64,000 nucleotides of DNA, from NCBI RefSeq assembly GCF_009761395.1, contig NZ_LEKN01000001.1:310001-374000 (forward strand), given 5' to 3'. The notes beneath the pieces are model-generated. The model searched no databases, had not been told where the DNA came from, and was given only the letters and a program-made list of their open reading frames with translations. The position numbers were made by a program, and so were the translations under genes. This DNA comes from Ursidibacter maritimus. Its GTDB lineage: Bacteria > Pseudomonadota > Gammaproteobacteria > Enterobacterales > Pasteurellaceae. Below, piece by piece: positions 48,376 through 56,812 of the stretch. Position 1 is the stretch's first letter. Each line of letters begins with the position of its first letter.

Positions 48376-48708
48376 ATGAAAAAAGTAACAACATTAACCG
48401 CATTAGCAGGTGCATTAGCAATGGCAGTTTCAGCTCAAGTGAGTGCAGAAACCAAGTCAATGGACAAAATGGCGACTGATAATTGTATGGAAATGAAAGA
48501 TGGCAAATGCGTAAAAATGAAAGCCGCAGAAGGTAAATGTGGTGAAGGCAAATGTGGTGGCAATGATATGAAAGCTGACCCGAAAATGAAAGCGGCTGAA
48601 GGTAAATGCGGTGAAGGCAAATGTGGTGGACACGATAAAAAAGCTGATCCAAAAATGAAAGCGGCTGAAGGTAAATGCGGCGAAGGTAAATGTGGTGGTT
48701 CAAAGTAA
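48376..48708 (+). CDS. hvfA: HvfA-like oxazolone/thioamide RiPP precursor with six EGKCG motifs
   Basis: A 110-residue precursor. Residues 1-24 are a Sec signal peptide ending VSA, so the product is exported. A 23-residue unit (KMKAAEGKCGEGKCGG plus a short linker ending ADP) occurs at 47-69, 70-92 and 93-110, the last one shortened. Each unit has two EGKCG motifs; Cys55, 60, 78, 83, 101 and 106 are the likely sites. Two extra cysteines (37, 45) lie before the repeats. In H. influenzae such EGKCG cysteines are turned by HvfB/HvfC into oxazolone-thioamide pairs that bind copper. AGGAG lies before the start. Confidence 0.92.
   Translation: MKKVTTLTALAGALAMAVSAQVSAETKSMDKMATDNCMEMKDGKCVKMKAAEGKCGEGKCGGNDMKADPKMKAAEGKCGEGKCGGHDKKADPKMKAAEGKCGEGKCGGSK
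48514..48705 (+). repeat. Tandem 69-bp coding repeats in the RiPP precursor gene
   Basis: Three direct copies at 48514-48582, 48583-48651 and 48652-48705 (the last incomplete). Copies 2 and 3 are almost the same at the DNA level, so the number may change by slippage or recombination. Confidence 0.9.
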
Positions 48709-48725
48709 ACCATAACGTTACACAA

Positions 48726-48769
48726 TAAGCGGGTAGATCTGCTATTTTTTCTACAAATCAACCCGCTTA
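48726..48769 (+). other. Hairpin between the RiPP precursor and maturase genes
   Basis: TAAGCGGGT (48726-48734) pairs with ACCCGCTTA (48761-48769). There is no T tail. Placed right after the precursor gene, it may let precursor mRNA exceed that of the maturation enzymes by blocking 3' decay. Confidence 0.55.
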
Positions 48770-48786
48770 ATTAACAGGAGAAAATA

Positions 48787-49680
48787 ATGTTAGTTGGAGC
48801 AGGTTTAGGTTATCGACGTGATTTAGCGGAAGATTTTTTACAGCTACCCGATAACCGCACGATTCAGTTTATGGAAGTTGCCCCTGAGAATTGGCTAAAA
48901 ATGGGGGGATTAGCACGTTATCAATTTGACCAAGTTGCAGAACGAATCCCCCTTGCCGTTCATGGTCTATCTTTGTCTTTAGGTGGACAAGCCCCTTTAG
49001 ACCGAGAGCTATTGCAAGGAATAAAAACCTTAATGACACAATACAACGCACATTTTTTCTCCGAGCATTTAAGCTATTGTGAATGTGAAGGGCATTTGTA
49101 CGATTTATTACCGATGCCATTTACTGATGAAGCTGTAAAGCATACAGCCCAACGCATTCGTGATGTACAAGATTTTTTAGGCTGTCGCATCTCGCTAGAA
49201 AATACTTCCTACTATTTACACTCACCAACTAGCACAATGAATGAAGTGGAATTTTTAAATGCGATTGCTCAGGAAGCTGATTGCGGCATTCACTTAGATG
49301 TCAATAACATTTATGTAAATGGCGTTAATCACAATTTGCTCGATCCTTATCTGTTTATTGATAATGTCGATGTGAGCCGAGTAAATTACATTCATATTGC
49401 AGGACACGATGAAGATCATTCTGCCACCACGCCTATCAATGAAAGTGGCGAATCGTTTAATAAAGTCAAAGGAGAATTCCGCCATCTACCAGAATTATTG
49501 ATCGACACTCACGGTGAAGCGGTAAAAGGAACGGTTTGGGATCTGCTTGATTATACTTATCAGCGTTTACCCCATATTCCGCCAACATTATTGGAACGTG
49601 ATTTTAATTTTCCACCCTTTTCAGAATTATGTGCTGAAATACAGCATATCGCTGAATTGCAAAGAAAATATGCAAAATAA
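48787..49680 (+). CDS. hvfB: DUF692 multinuclear non-haem iron oxidase (MNIO), HvfB-like maturase
   Basis: A 297-residue TIM-barrel enzyme. The metal ligand set of the family is visible: His59 ([10 protein letters not shown]), Glu93 and His94 (SEHLSY), Glu138 (LENTSYY), Asp171 and Asn173 (HLDVNNIYV), His203 and His207 (HIAGH), Asp240, His242 and Glu244 (DTHGEA). MNIO enzymes oxidise cysteines in precursor peptides; HvfB makes oxazolone-thioamide groups in EGKCG. AGGAG precedes the ATG. It is downstream of the EGKCG precursor, which fixes its likely substrate. Confidence 0.93.
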   Translation: MLVGAGLGYRRDLAEDFLQLPDNRTIQFMEVAPENWLKMGGLARYQFDQVAERIPLAVHGLSLSLGGQAPLDRELLQGIKTLMTQYNAHFFSEHLSYCECEGHLYDLLPMPFTDEAVKHTAQRIRDVQDFLGCRISLENTSYYLHSPTSTMNEVEFLNAIAQEADCGIHLDVNNIYVNGVNHNLLDPYLFIDNVDVSRVNYIHIAGHDEDHSATTPINESGESFNKVKGEFRHLPELLIDTHGEAVKGTVWDLLDYTYQRLPHIPPTLLERDFNFPPFSELCAEIQHIAELQRKYAK

Positions 49681-49698
49681 TGGGGAAGGTGAAAGCGA

Positions 49699-50427
49699 AT
49701 GACCACAAAAAATATCACAAATAGCCATAATCAACTTGTCGAAACTCAACAAGCCCTTGCCAATGCTATTCGGCAAGGTATATCGGCAGAGCATTCGTAC
49801 GATCCAACTCGTTTAGCTGTTTACGCCCGTTTAGTCAGAAATAATACCCTAGGATTTATCGATCGTTGCTATGTAGAAGTGCCAAAACATCTTGAAAGTT
49901 CACAATGGGTAGAAAGCAAAGAAATCTTTATTCGAGAAGGAAAAGCCCATTCGCCTTATTTCCAAGATATCGCTGGGGAATTTCTCACTTTTTGCCAACA
50001 ACGAGAGTTATTTACGCCTGCCATTCTTGAGCTAATGGATTTTGAATATACACAGCTATTGGCAGAAGTGTCTCAAGAAAATGTGCCGTCATCATTTGAG
50101 TGGGATGAACAAACAGAAATGAAATTATCAGGCTGTGCTTTTTTACGCAGTTATGAGAGCGATTTTATTAGCTCCCAATTTGTTGAATTGGCATCTCAAA
50201 CCACTCAATTGATTGTGTGGCGAGACAGTGAATTTGGTGTTTATTTTCAAACCTTAAACCAACTGGATTTCTGGTTACTCACTTATTTGAGCGAACAAAG
50301 TGCATCATTAGCAGCTATTTTGCAAGAGCTGGAAACACTAACCACAAATAGTGCCGAATTAAAACCGCTTTTACAACAAACTTGGATGACTTGGATTGCA
50401 AGAGAGGCGGTTATTCCAAGCAATTAA
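49699..50427 (+). CDS. hvfC: DUF2063 RiPP maturation partner, HvfC-like
   Basis: A 242-residue soluble protein. The N-terminal DUF2063 domain shows LVETQQALANAIRQG then YARLVRNNTLGFIDRCYVEV, with YFQDIAGEFLTFCQ further on. This family binds the precursor leader and presents it to the MNIO enzyme. It starts 18 bases after hvfB (GAAGGTGAAAG as ribosome site), so they are translated together. Last gene of the operon. Confidence 0.9.
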   Translation: MTTKNITNSHNQLVETQQALANAIRQGISAEHSYDPTRLAVYARLVRNNTLGFIDRCYVEVPKHLESSQWVESKEIFIREGKAHSPYFQDIAGEFLTFCQQRELFTPAILELMDFEYTQLLAEVSQENVPSSFEWDEQTEMKLSGCAFLRSYESDFISSQFVELASQTTQLIVWRDSEFGVYFQTLNQLDFWLLTYLSEQSASLAAILQELETLTTNSAELKPLLQQTWMTWIAREAVIPSN

Positions 50428-50428
50428 A

Positions 50429-50467
50429 CTTGTAAAAAAATTCCACTATCAAACCGCTTTTACAAGT
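50429..50467. terminator. Hairpin between hvfC and the convergent yigZ
   Basis: ACTTGTAAAA (50429-50438) pairs with TTTTACAAGT (50458-50467), which lies inside the yigZ 3' end. It can end transcription in both directions. Confidence 0.6.
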
Positions 50468-51057
50468 GCTAGCTTGCCTGCAAACCTTTGGGTTAAAAGC
50501 ATTTGAAAGGTTTCAACTTGTGTCGGGTTGATAGCGAGCGTTAGCTCAATTTTATCGCTGAATTGTTGTTCTTCAATAACAATATCCCACTCATCAATGA
50601 GATGTTGCAAGCTGTTAAATTGATCATATTCGCATTGTAAGCGGTAAGATTGGCGTAAAACTTTGCGGAATTTTTCCACTTGCAGTAGGGCTTGTTGCAC
50701 ACCGTTGCCATAGGCTTTTACTAGCCCGCCAGTGCCGAGCAAAATCCCGCCATAGTAACGAACGACTACCGCACTGATTTCCCCCAAACCACTTCCGATC
50801 AAATAGCTAAGCATTGGCTTACCTGCTGTACCTGATGGTTCGCCATCGTCAGAAAAGCCATATTGTTGTGAGTCGTTGGGCGAACCTGCAACACAAGCCC
50901 AACAGTGATGACGAGCTTGTGGATGTTGTTGCTTGATCTCCGCCCAAAAGGCTTTGGCTTGTTCTAACCCTTCCGTATGACGCAAGTAAGTGATAAATCG
51001 GCTTTTTTTGATCTCTTCTTCAAAGATAATTTCTGCCTTGGGGATAAAATATTCCAT
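50449..51057 (-). CDS. yigZ: IMPACT/YigZ family protein
   Basis: A 202-residue protein (E. coli YigZ 204). The N-terminal IMPACT domain has KSRFITYLRHTEGLEQAKAFW, HHCWACVAG and FSDDGEPSGTAGKPML; the C-terminal domain is EF-G-like (DUF1949). The function in bacteria is not settled, with a link to translation or stress suspected. Single gene, convergent to hvfC. Confidence 0.93.
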   Translation of the reverse strand: MEYFIPKAEIIFEEEIKKSRFITYLRHTEGLEQAKAFWAEIKQQHPQARHHCWACVAGSPNDSQQYGFSDDGEPSGTAGKPMLSYLIGSGLGEISAVVVRYYGGILLGTGGLVKAYGNGVQQALLQVEKFRKVLRQSYRLQCEYDQFNSLQHLIDEWDIVIEEQQFSDKIELTLAINPTQVETFQMLLTQRFAGKLALVKAV

Positions 51058-51232
51058 TTTCTGTTTTCGTAAAAAATTTGTAACAAAATTGTGACTTTCT
51101 TCATATTTAATGAAGAAATCGTTTGCGTATCATTTAAAAGTCTTGTATATCTGTTACCTGTTATTGTTTTCTAACGATAATCAAATCATAACACAACATA
51201 TTCTATTCTTTCCTGATAAGAGGATCCATTAG

Positions 51233-52195
51233 ATGAAAAAATTATTAAAACTTTCTTTATTCGCAACACTTGCAACCACTGCAATCTCTGCTCAAGCAGA
51301 AGAGAAATTTATTACTATTGGTACGGGTGGTCAAACAGGTGTTTATTACGTTGTTGGTCAGTCTATTTGTCAATTAGTAAACCGCGATACTGCAAAAACA
51401 CAAGTAAAATGTAATGCCCCTTCAACAGGTGGTTCAGTGGCTAACTTAAACTCAATTGCAGCTAAACAAATGGATATGGGGATTGCACAATCTGACTGGC
51501 AATTCCACGCTTACAACGGTTCAAGCTCTTTTGAAGGGAAGAAAAACGATAAATTGCGTGCTATTTTCTCTATTCACCCAGAGCCGTTTACCGTAATGGC
51601 TCGTACCGATGCCAAAATTGCGTCTTTTGATGATTTAAAAGGTAAACGTGTAAATGTGGGCGACCCTGGTTCAGGTACTCGTGCGACAATGAATGTGATT
51701 TTAAATGCAAAAGGTTGGACAGACAAAGAATTTAAAGTTGCGTCTGAATTAAAACCATCTGAAATGGCATCAGTAATGTGTGATAACAACTTAGATGCAA
51801 TCACTTATAACGTTGGTCACCCAAATGGTGCATTAAAAGAAGCCGCAGCATCTTGTGATGCTCACTTAGTCCCAGTGACAGGCGAAGCAATTGATAAATT
51901 AGTTGCTGAAAACTCTTACTATGCAAAAGCAACTATTCCAGGTGGGTTATATAAAGGTACGGATAACCCTGTGGAAAGCTTCGGGGTATATGCGACTTTA
52001 GTGACTTCTACTGATGTTGAAGCAGATAAAGTTTATGCGGTAGTGAAAGCGGTATTTGATAACTTTGACCGTTTCAAACGTTTACACCCAGCATTCGAGA
52101 ACTTAAAAGCAGAAGATATGGTGAAAAATGCGTTATCTGCACCATTACACGAAGGAGCAGAACGTTACTATAAAGAAAAAGGTTGGATTAAATAA
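51233..52195 (+). CDS. TAXI-family TRAP transporter substrate-binding protein
   Basis: A 320-residue periplasmic protein with Sec signal peptide (LSLFATLATTAISAQA). ITIGTGGQTGVYYVVGQSICQLVN opens the TAXI family fold, and STGGSVANLNSIAAKQMDMGIAQSDW follows. It binds an organic acid or amino acid, not identifiable from sequence. AGAGGATCC precedes the ATG. A terminator between it and the permease gene would make it the most expressed member. Confidence 0.93.
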   Translation: MKKLLKLSLFATLATTAISAQAEEKFITIGTGGQTGVYYVVGQSICQLVNRDTAKTQVKCNAPSTGGSVANLNSIAAKQMDMGIAQSDWQFHAYNGSSSFEGKKNDKLRAIFSIHPEPFTVMARTDAKIASFDDLKGKRVNVGDPGSGTRATMNVILNAKGWTDKEFKVASELKPSEMASVMCDNNLDAITYNVGHPNGALKEAAASCDAHLVPVTGEAIDKLVAENSYYAKATIPGGLYKGTDNPVESFGVYATLVTSTDVEADKVYAVVKAVFDNFDRFKRLHPAFENLKAEDMVKNALSAPLHEGAERYYKEKGWIK

Positions 52196-52216
52196 TTTTA
52201 GCCCTTTTATTTTTAC

Positions 52217-52240
52217 AGGCAGGTCAGTTCCTGCCTTTTT
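52217..52240 (+). terminator. Terminator between the TAXI protein and permease genes
   Basis: AGGCAGG (52217-52223) pairs with CCTGCCT (52230-52236), followed by TTTT. It is probably partial, as the permease must also be made. Confidence 0.75.
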
Positions 52241-52252
52241 CGGTTCAACATC

Positions 52253-52310
52253 ACAAGCGGTTAGTTGCGTATAAAATTTTGCAAAATTTTTAAACTAACA
52301 GACCGCTTGT
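52253..52310. repeat. Inverted pair of uptake-like words (ACAAGCGGT) before the TRAP permease
   Basis: ACAAGCGGT (52253-52261) and ACCGCTTGT (52302-52310) face each other with TTTTGCAAAATTTTT between, the extended form of the Actinobacillus-type uptake word. TTAG and CTAA next to them extend the stem. Confidence 0.75.
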
Positions 52311-52336
52311 TTTCTCATTTTAGGAATATTTTATTT

Positions 52337-54970
52337 ATGTCCGCACAAGAAAAAACAGCCAGCTATGATGACCTACAAGATATGGTGGCATCAAGTGACT
52401 CTGGAGGGCGTAATCCATCAGGATTAACCAAAAAGATTATTGTTGCGACGGCAATTCTATGGTCGTTATTCCAACTTTATTACACATCACCGTTCCCATT
52501 TTGGTTGCAAGAGGTATTGCGTAATTGGGGATTAGATCTCAACGTGGTGATTGATGATACAAAAGCACGTTCAATCCACCTCGCTTTTGCAATGTTCTTA
52601 GCTTATCTCTCTTTCCCTGCATTTGCGACTTCACCAAAACATCGAGTACCTTATCAAGACTGGCTATTTGCAACGCTCGGTGCTTTCCTTGCCGCTTACT
52701 ATATTTTCTTTTATGAAGGCTTGGTGACTCGTTTTGGTGCACCAAATATACAAGATATTATTGCAGGCTGTTTAGGTATTATACTATTGTTAGAAGCCTG
52801 TCGCCGTAGTCTTGGCTTGCCGTTAGTGATTATCGCCGTGGTATTTTTGTTGTATAACTACTTCGGGCAATTTTTACCAACCAGCTGGATTATCAGCCAC
52901 CGTTCAGGCTCACTTTCTCAAATTATTAACCAACAGTGGATCACAACTGAAGGGGTATTTGGTGTCGCACTTGGTGTTTCCACAAAATATGTGTTCTTAT
53001 TCGTATTGTTTGGTGCATTGTTAGACAAAGCTGGTGCGGGTAACTACTTTATTAAAACCGCTTTCGCTTACTTAGGACATTTAAGTGGTGGACCGGGTAA
53101 AGCTGCGGTGGTTTCTTCTGCTTTAACAGGGTTAGTCTCTGGCTCTTCGATTGCCAACGTAGTTACTACGGGGACATTTACTATTCCGATGATGAAACGT
53201 GTCGGCTTGAGTGCTGAAAAAGCAGGAGCTGTTGAAGTTGCATCATCAGTGAATGGTCAGATTATGCCACCTGTAATGGGGGCTGCAGCGTTTTTAATGA
53301 TTGAGTACGTTAATATGCCGTATAGCCAGTTAATTACTCACGCATTCTTACCTGCTCTGATTTCTTATATTGCCCTTGTCTATATTGTGCATTTAGAAGC
53401 TCAAAAAATGGGATTAAAAGGATTAGAGCGAGTTGAGCCAATTAGCCCTATTCTTGTTACCCTACTAAAAGTTGTAAGCTATATCTTAGCAGTGGTAGCT
53501 TTAGCAAGTGCTGTTTACTATGGCTTAGGTTGGATCAAAACCGTTACACCTGATTTTGCATTCTTAATTGTCTGTGTATTATTAGCAGTGGCATACCTCG
53601 CGTTAATTAAGCGTGTGGCAAGTTTCCCTGATTTAGAAATGGACGATCCAAATTCACAAGTTGCAAAATTGCCATATCGCAAACCAACAGTGAATGCAGG
53701 ATTACATTACCTTCTTCCTGTTGTTGTGTTAATGTGGTGTTTAATGGTTGAGCAAATGTCACCAGGGCTATCTGCTTTCTGGGGAACGGCTGCTCTTTCT
53801 GTTATTTTAGTCACTCAACGCCCACTATTAAGTTTCTTCCGTCAAGATCAGGGCAATAAAACTGCATTATTCAAACAAGGCGTACAAGAACTGGTAGATG
53901 GTTTAGAGTCTGGTGCTCGCAATATGATCGGCATTGGTATTGCAACCGCAACCGCAGGTATTATTGTGGGTGCAGTGTCATTAACAGGTTTTGGCGTACA
54001 ACTTTCGGGCATTATTGAAATGCTTTCAATGGGTAACATTTTGTTGATGTTAATCCTTGTGGCAATTTTCAGTTTAATTCTTGGAATGGGCTTACCAACC
54101 ACCGCAAACTATATTGTCGTATCTTCTTTAATGGCATTAGTTATTGTGGAAGTAGGTAAACAAAATGGTCTAATCGTACCGCTTATTGCTGTTCACCTTT
54201 TTGTCTTCTATTTCGGCATTATGGCAGACGTAACCCCACCTGTTGGCTTAGCCTCTTTTGCTGCTGCGGCAATTTCAGGCGGTAGCCCAATCAAAACAGG
54301 GGTTCAAGCGTTCTATTACAGTTTAAGAACCGCTATTTTGCCATTCCTATTTATTTTCAATACCGATTTATTGTTAATTGATGTAGGTTGGGCGAAAGGT
54401 ATTTTAGTCTTCTTGAGTGCGACTATTGGTATCTTGATTTTTACTTCAGCAACAATGAACTATTTCTTAGTGAAAAATAAACTGTGGGAAAGTCTCGTAC
54501 TTATTTTTGCTGCCTTTGTATTATTCAGACCGGGCTTCTTTATGGAGCATATTTCACCAACTGCTCGCCATATTGAGCCTGCACAAATGGTTGAAGAAAT
54601 TGCGAAAACACCAGTGGGGCAACATTTAACCATTAAAGTGGCGGGTGTAAACCCATACGGTAAACCAATTGAGTTTTACTCACAGCTCACTGTACCACAA
54701 GGTGATAGTGGCGAAGATCGAATTAAAGCACTTGGTTTAACGTTACTGGATACAGGCGAGAAAATTGAGATTGACGGTAAAGCATCACCGAAAATTATCA
54801 TTGATAATGTCGAGCTTGAGTCCCCAGCCGCTAAAGTCGGCTTAAATTGGGATCAAACCATTCTTGATGTAGCTTTACCACAAAACTCATTACCAAAAGA
54901 GTTGATGTTCATTCCTGCATTGTTACTCATTTTAGGGGTTGCTTGGAATCAACGTCGCCGTAAACCTTAA
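52337..54970 (+). CDS. TRAP transporter fused permease (4TM/12TM type)
   Basis: An 877-residue inner-membrane protein fusing the small (DctQ-like) and large (DctM-like) TRAP subunits, the form that partners TAXI proteins. The DctM motif GLVSGSSIANVVTTGTFTIPMM and LGMGLPTTANYIVVSSLMA are seen. The last 180 or so residues are a DUF3394-type domain outside the membrane with a PDZ-like piece (ESPAAKVGLNWDQTI) and a final helix. The start at 52337 (MSAQEK) is preferred; a longer form would read through the inverted uptake words. Confidence 0.93.
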   Translation: MSAQEKTASYDDLQDMVASSDSGGRNPSGLTKKIIVATAILWSLFQLYYTSPFPFWLQEVLRNWGLDLNVVIDDTKARSIHLAFAMFLAYLSFPAFATSPKHRVPYQDWLFATLGAFLAAYYIFFYEGLVTRFGAPNIQDIIAGCLGIILLLEACRRSLGLPLVIIAVVFLLYNYFGQFLPTSWIISHRSGSLSQIINQQWITTEGVFGVALGVSTKYVFLFVLFGALLDKAGAGNYFIKTAFAYLGHLSGGPGKAAVVSSALTGLVSGSSIANVVTTGTFTIPMMKRVGLSAEKAGAVEVASSVNGQIMPPVMGAAAFLMIEYVNMPYSQLITHAFLPALISYIALVYIVHLEAQKMGLKGLERVEPISPILVTLLKVVSYILAVVALASAVYYGLGWIKTVTPDFAFLIVCVLLAVAYLALIKRVASFPDLEMDDPNSQVAKLPYRKPTVNAGLHYLLPVVVLMWCLMVEQMSPGLSAFWGTAALSVILVTQRPLLSFFRQDQGNKTALFKQGVQELVDGLESGARNMIGIGIATATAGIIVGAVSLTGFGVQLSGIIEMLSMGNILLMLILVAIFSLILGMGLPTTANYIVVSSLMALVIVEVGKQNGLIVPLIAVHLFVFYFGIMADVTPPVGLASFAAAAISGGSPIKTGVQAFYYSLRTAILPFLFIFNTDLLLIDVGWAKGILVFLSATIGILIFTSATMNYFLVKNKLWESLVLIFAAFVLFRPGFFMEHISPTARHIEPAQMVEEIAKTPVGQHLTIKVAGVNPYGKPIEFYSQLTVPQGDSGEDRIKALGLTLLDTGEKIEIDGKASPKIIIDNVELESPAAKVGLNWDQTILDVALPQNSLPKELMFIPALLLILGVAWNQRRRKP

Positions 54971-54981
54971 TTAAAAAGCTA

Positions 54982-55025
54982 AAGCGGTGAGATGATTGAA
55001 AAATTTTGCAAAAATCTGACCGCTT
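54982..55025. repeat. Inverted uptake-like words between TRAP permease and uspA
   Basis: AAGCGGT (54982-54988) and ACCGCTT (55019-55025) with AAATTTTGCAAAAAT between. It lies in the 72-base gap before uspA. Confidence 0.65.
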
Positions 55026-55042
55026 ATTAAAAGGAAATCAAT

Positions 55043-55468
55043 ATGTATAATAAACTCTTAATTGCGATTGATTTAAGTGATTTGAAAAGTGCCAAATTTG
55101 TTGTGGATACCGCACTACAAATTACTGCGAATAACCCTGATGCGATTTATCGTGTCGTCACCATTATTGAGCCGATTGATGATAGTTTTATCTCCGCATT
55201 CTTACCTAAGAACTTTGATAAATCTGTGATTGAAGAAGCAAATAAAGCCTTACACGAATTTACTCAAACGCATTTCCCGGCAGGTTCGAAAGTACAACAC
55301 ATCGTTGCGCATGGTACAATTTATGAAGAAATTAACCGTATTGCTGAAGAGAAATCGGTCGATCTGATTGTGATGTTAGCAAGTAGTAAACCAAAAGCGA
55401 AAGGTTTAAGTTCAAATACGGTTAAAGTTGCACGCAATAGCGATAAACCGATTTTGATTTTGCGTTAG
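55043..55468 (+). CDS. Universal stress protein UspA family
   Basis: A 141-residue protein with LLIAIDLSDLKSAKFVVDTAL at the N-terminus. The C-terminal ATP-loop pattern (GxxGxxxGS) is altered to ASSKPKAKGLSSNTVKVARN, so ATP binding is unclear. It follows the TRAP permease; USPs linked to TRAP genes (such as TeaD in Halomonas) control transport activity, a likely role here. Confidence 0.88.
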   Translation: MYNKLLIAIDLSDLKSAKFVVDTALQITANNPDAIYRVVTIIEPIDDSFISAFLPKNFDKSVIEEANKALHEFTQTHFPAGSKVQHIVAHGTIYEEINRIAEEKSVDLIVMLASSKPKAKGLSSNTVKVARNSDKPILILR

Positions 55469-55477
55469 ACAATCAAT

Positions 55478-55544
55478 ACAAGCGGTAGGGTTTTAAGGTA
55501 TTTTTGCAATTTGCAAAATATTTGCGAAGTCCTACCGCTTTTGT
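55478..55544. repeat. Inverted uptake-like words after uspA
   Basis: AAGCGGTAGG (55480-55489 within ACAAGCGGTAGG) pairs with CCTACCGCTT (55531-55540), 10-bp stem, centre TTTTTGCAATTTGCAAAATA. It likely doubles as the end of the TRAP-uspA transcript. The rest of 55545-55681 shows nothing else clear. Confidence 0.7.
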
Positions 55545-55681
55545 TATTAGGAAAATCTTATTTTTCTGTCGGCTAAACATAACGCTATACCGAATTAAAG
55601 GAAAAAGCCTTATTCAAAATTTCAAATCAAGCTCTTTTCCGTTATACTTTTCACCAACGAGAGTGACTAAAGGTGCCGATT

Positions 55682-55972
55682 ATGACCCCATCTCAACTTA
55701 TTCAAGCTAAACACACTGAAATTATGGCAATCAGCCGACAATTTGCAGTGGAGAATGTGCGTATATTTGGTTCAGTCGCCAAAGGTAAAGACACCGAAAA
55801 CAGTGACTTAGATATTTTGGTAGATACCACTCCTAAAACGACAATGTTTGATCTATGTGGTTTGCAAATGGAATTGGAAGATTTGCTTGGTATAAAAGTT
55901 GATGTTCTTACCCCACGCAGTTTACCTGAAAAATTTCGTCAGCAAGTATTAGCAGAGGCAAAATTACTATGA
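55682..55972 (+). CDS. mntA: MntA-type nucleotidyltransferase antitoxin
   Basis: A 96-residue minimal nucleotidyltransferase. The polymerase-beta motif is FGSVAKGKDTENSDLDILVD: Gly30-Ser31 with metal Asp42 and Asp44. In HepT/MntA modules this enzyme adds AMP to a Tyr of the toxin, blocking it. ATG 55682 follows AAAGGTG; an in-frame GTG at 55673 lies within that site. It overlaps hepT by 4 bases (ATGA). Confidence 0.92.
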   Translation: MTPSQLIQAKHTEIMAISRQFAVENVRIFGSVAKGKDTENSDLDILVDTTPKTTMFDLCGLQMELEDLLGIKVDVLTPRSLPEKFRQQVLAEAKLL

Positions 55973-56334
55973 GTGTCGATTTTCGTGTACCTGATTATTT
56001 AGGCAAAATTCGTTCACTTTGTTTAGATATTCAGGCTTTTGTGGAAGGTATGCCTTTAGAAGACTTCTTAAGTGATAAACGTTCCGAAAATGCTGTCGCA
56101 ATGAGCTTAATTGCAATGGGTGAAATTGCTACAGTATTAAGCAATAAATATCCTGAATTTATTGAGCAACATAAACATATTCCTTGGCGTTATATGAGAG
56201 GTATGCGAAATGTTATTGCTCACGGTTATTTTGAATTAGACTTTGTGGTAGTCTATGAAACAGCTATTACATCTGTACCTGAATTATTAACTCAAATTGA
56301 AGCATTAATATTGGAGACACAAAATAAGCGGTAG
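55969..56334 (+). CDS. hepT: HepT-type HEPN toxin
   Basis: A 121-residue all-helical HEPN ribonuclease. The active motif RX4HXY is RNVIAHGY at residues 80-87, with catalytic Arg80 and His85 and the modification target Tyr87. It overlaps mntA by 4 bases. The module marks the left side of the 55.7-60 kb accessory island. Confidence 0.92.
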   Translation: MSVDFRVPDYLGKIRSLCLDIQAFVEGMPLEDFLSDKRSENAVAMSLIAMGEIATVLSNKYPEFIEQHKHIPWRYMRGMRNVIAHGYFELDFVVVYETAITSVPELLTQIEALILETQNKR

Positions 56335-56379
56335 GATTATGATAAAATATTGCAAAATTTTGTCACAATCCTACCGCTT
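56326..56379. repeat. Inverted uptake-like words at the end of hepT
   Basis: AAGCGGTAGGATT (56326-56338) pairs over 13 bp with AATCCTACCGCTT (56367-56379), centre ATATTGCAAAATTTTG. It overlaps the hepT stop and probably ends both hepT and the convergent xre gene. Confidence 0.75.
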
Positions 56380-56397
56380 TATATTTGGAGCTACTTA

Positions 56398-56793
56398 CTA
56401 TTTAGTATTAGCCAGTTTTTCTTTTAACAGACTAATTTCATTTCTTAAGCTTTCAATTGTCTCATCTTTTAATTTAATAATTTCATCTTTATGGGCTAGC
56501 ATTAAATTTAATTTTGCAACATCATCATTACCTAAGAAGATATTTGAACTTGCATTAGTATTATTATTCCCTGTACTGATAGTAATTCCTTTATTTTCCC
56601 CATAAGTTAGTAATTCATAAATATCGGCATTTAGCACAGCTAAAATTTGTTCCAATCTTTCAAAATTAACTCTTGTTTCACCACGTTCAATTTTGGCATA
56701 TCCCTTAGTGGACATACTTAATTTTGTCGCCATTTCTTCTTGCGATAACTGATGATCTTCACGAAATAAACGGATTTTATCATTGATATTCAT
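56398..56793 (-). CDS. Xre-family regulator with C-terminal coiled coil
   Basis: A 131-residue protein: a helix-turn-helix domain at residues 1-63 (LSQEEMATKLSMSTKGYAKIERGETR), an Asn/Ser-rich linker (STGNNNTNASS), then a coiled coil with heptad Leu/Ile/Lys (IKLKDETIESLRNEISLLKEKL). It is divergent from the HAD-PRTase-DprA-like operon with only 66 bases between the starts, so it is the likely repressor of both. Related regulators occur next to many defence and toxin genes. Confidence 0.88.
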   Translation of the reverse strand: MNINDKIRLFREDHQLSQEEMATKLSMSTKGYAKIERGETRVNFERLEQILAVLNADIYELLTYGENKGITISTGNNNTNASSNIFLGNDDVAKLNLMLAHKDEIIKLKDETIESLRNEISLLKEKLANTK

Positions 56794-56812
56794 AGCCTAA
56801 CCTTATCAGCAC

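Noticed and set aside
48514-48705. Possible CRISPR-like array from regularly spaced repeats
   Set aside because: Only three units, in frame, coding for EGKCG motifs; the spacers are coding linkers, not unique 30-mers.
48371-48761. Two minus-strand open frames of 108-110 codons opposite hvfA
   Set aside because: They arise from the repeated, stop-poor hvfA sequence; products are odd repeats of His, Leu and Pro without a ribosome site, while the plus frame has signal peptide and family motifs.
56339-56605. Plus-strand 88-codon hydrophobic frame
   Set aside because: Antisense of the Xre gene, no ribosome site, begins inside the hairpin of uptake-like words.
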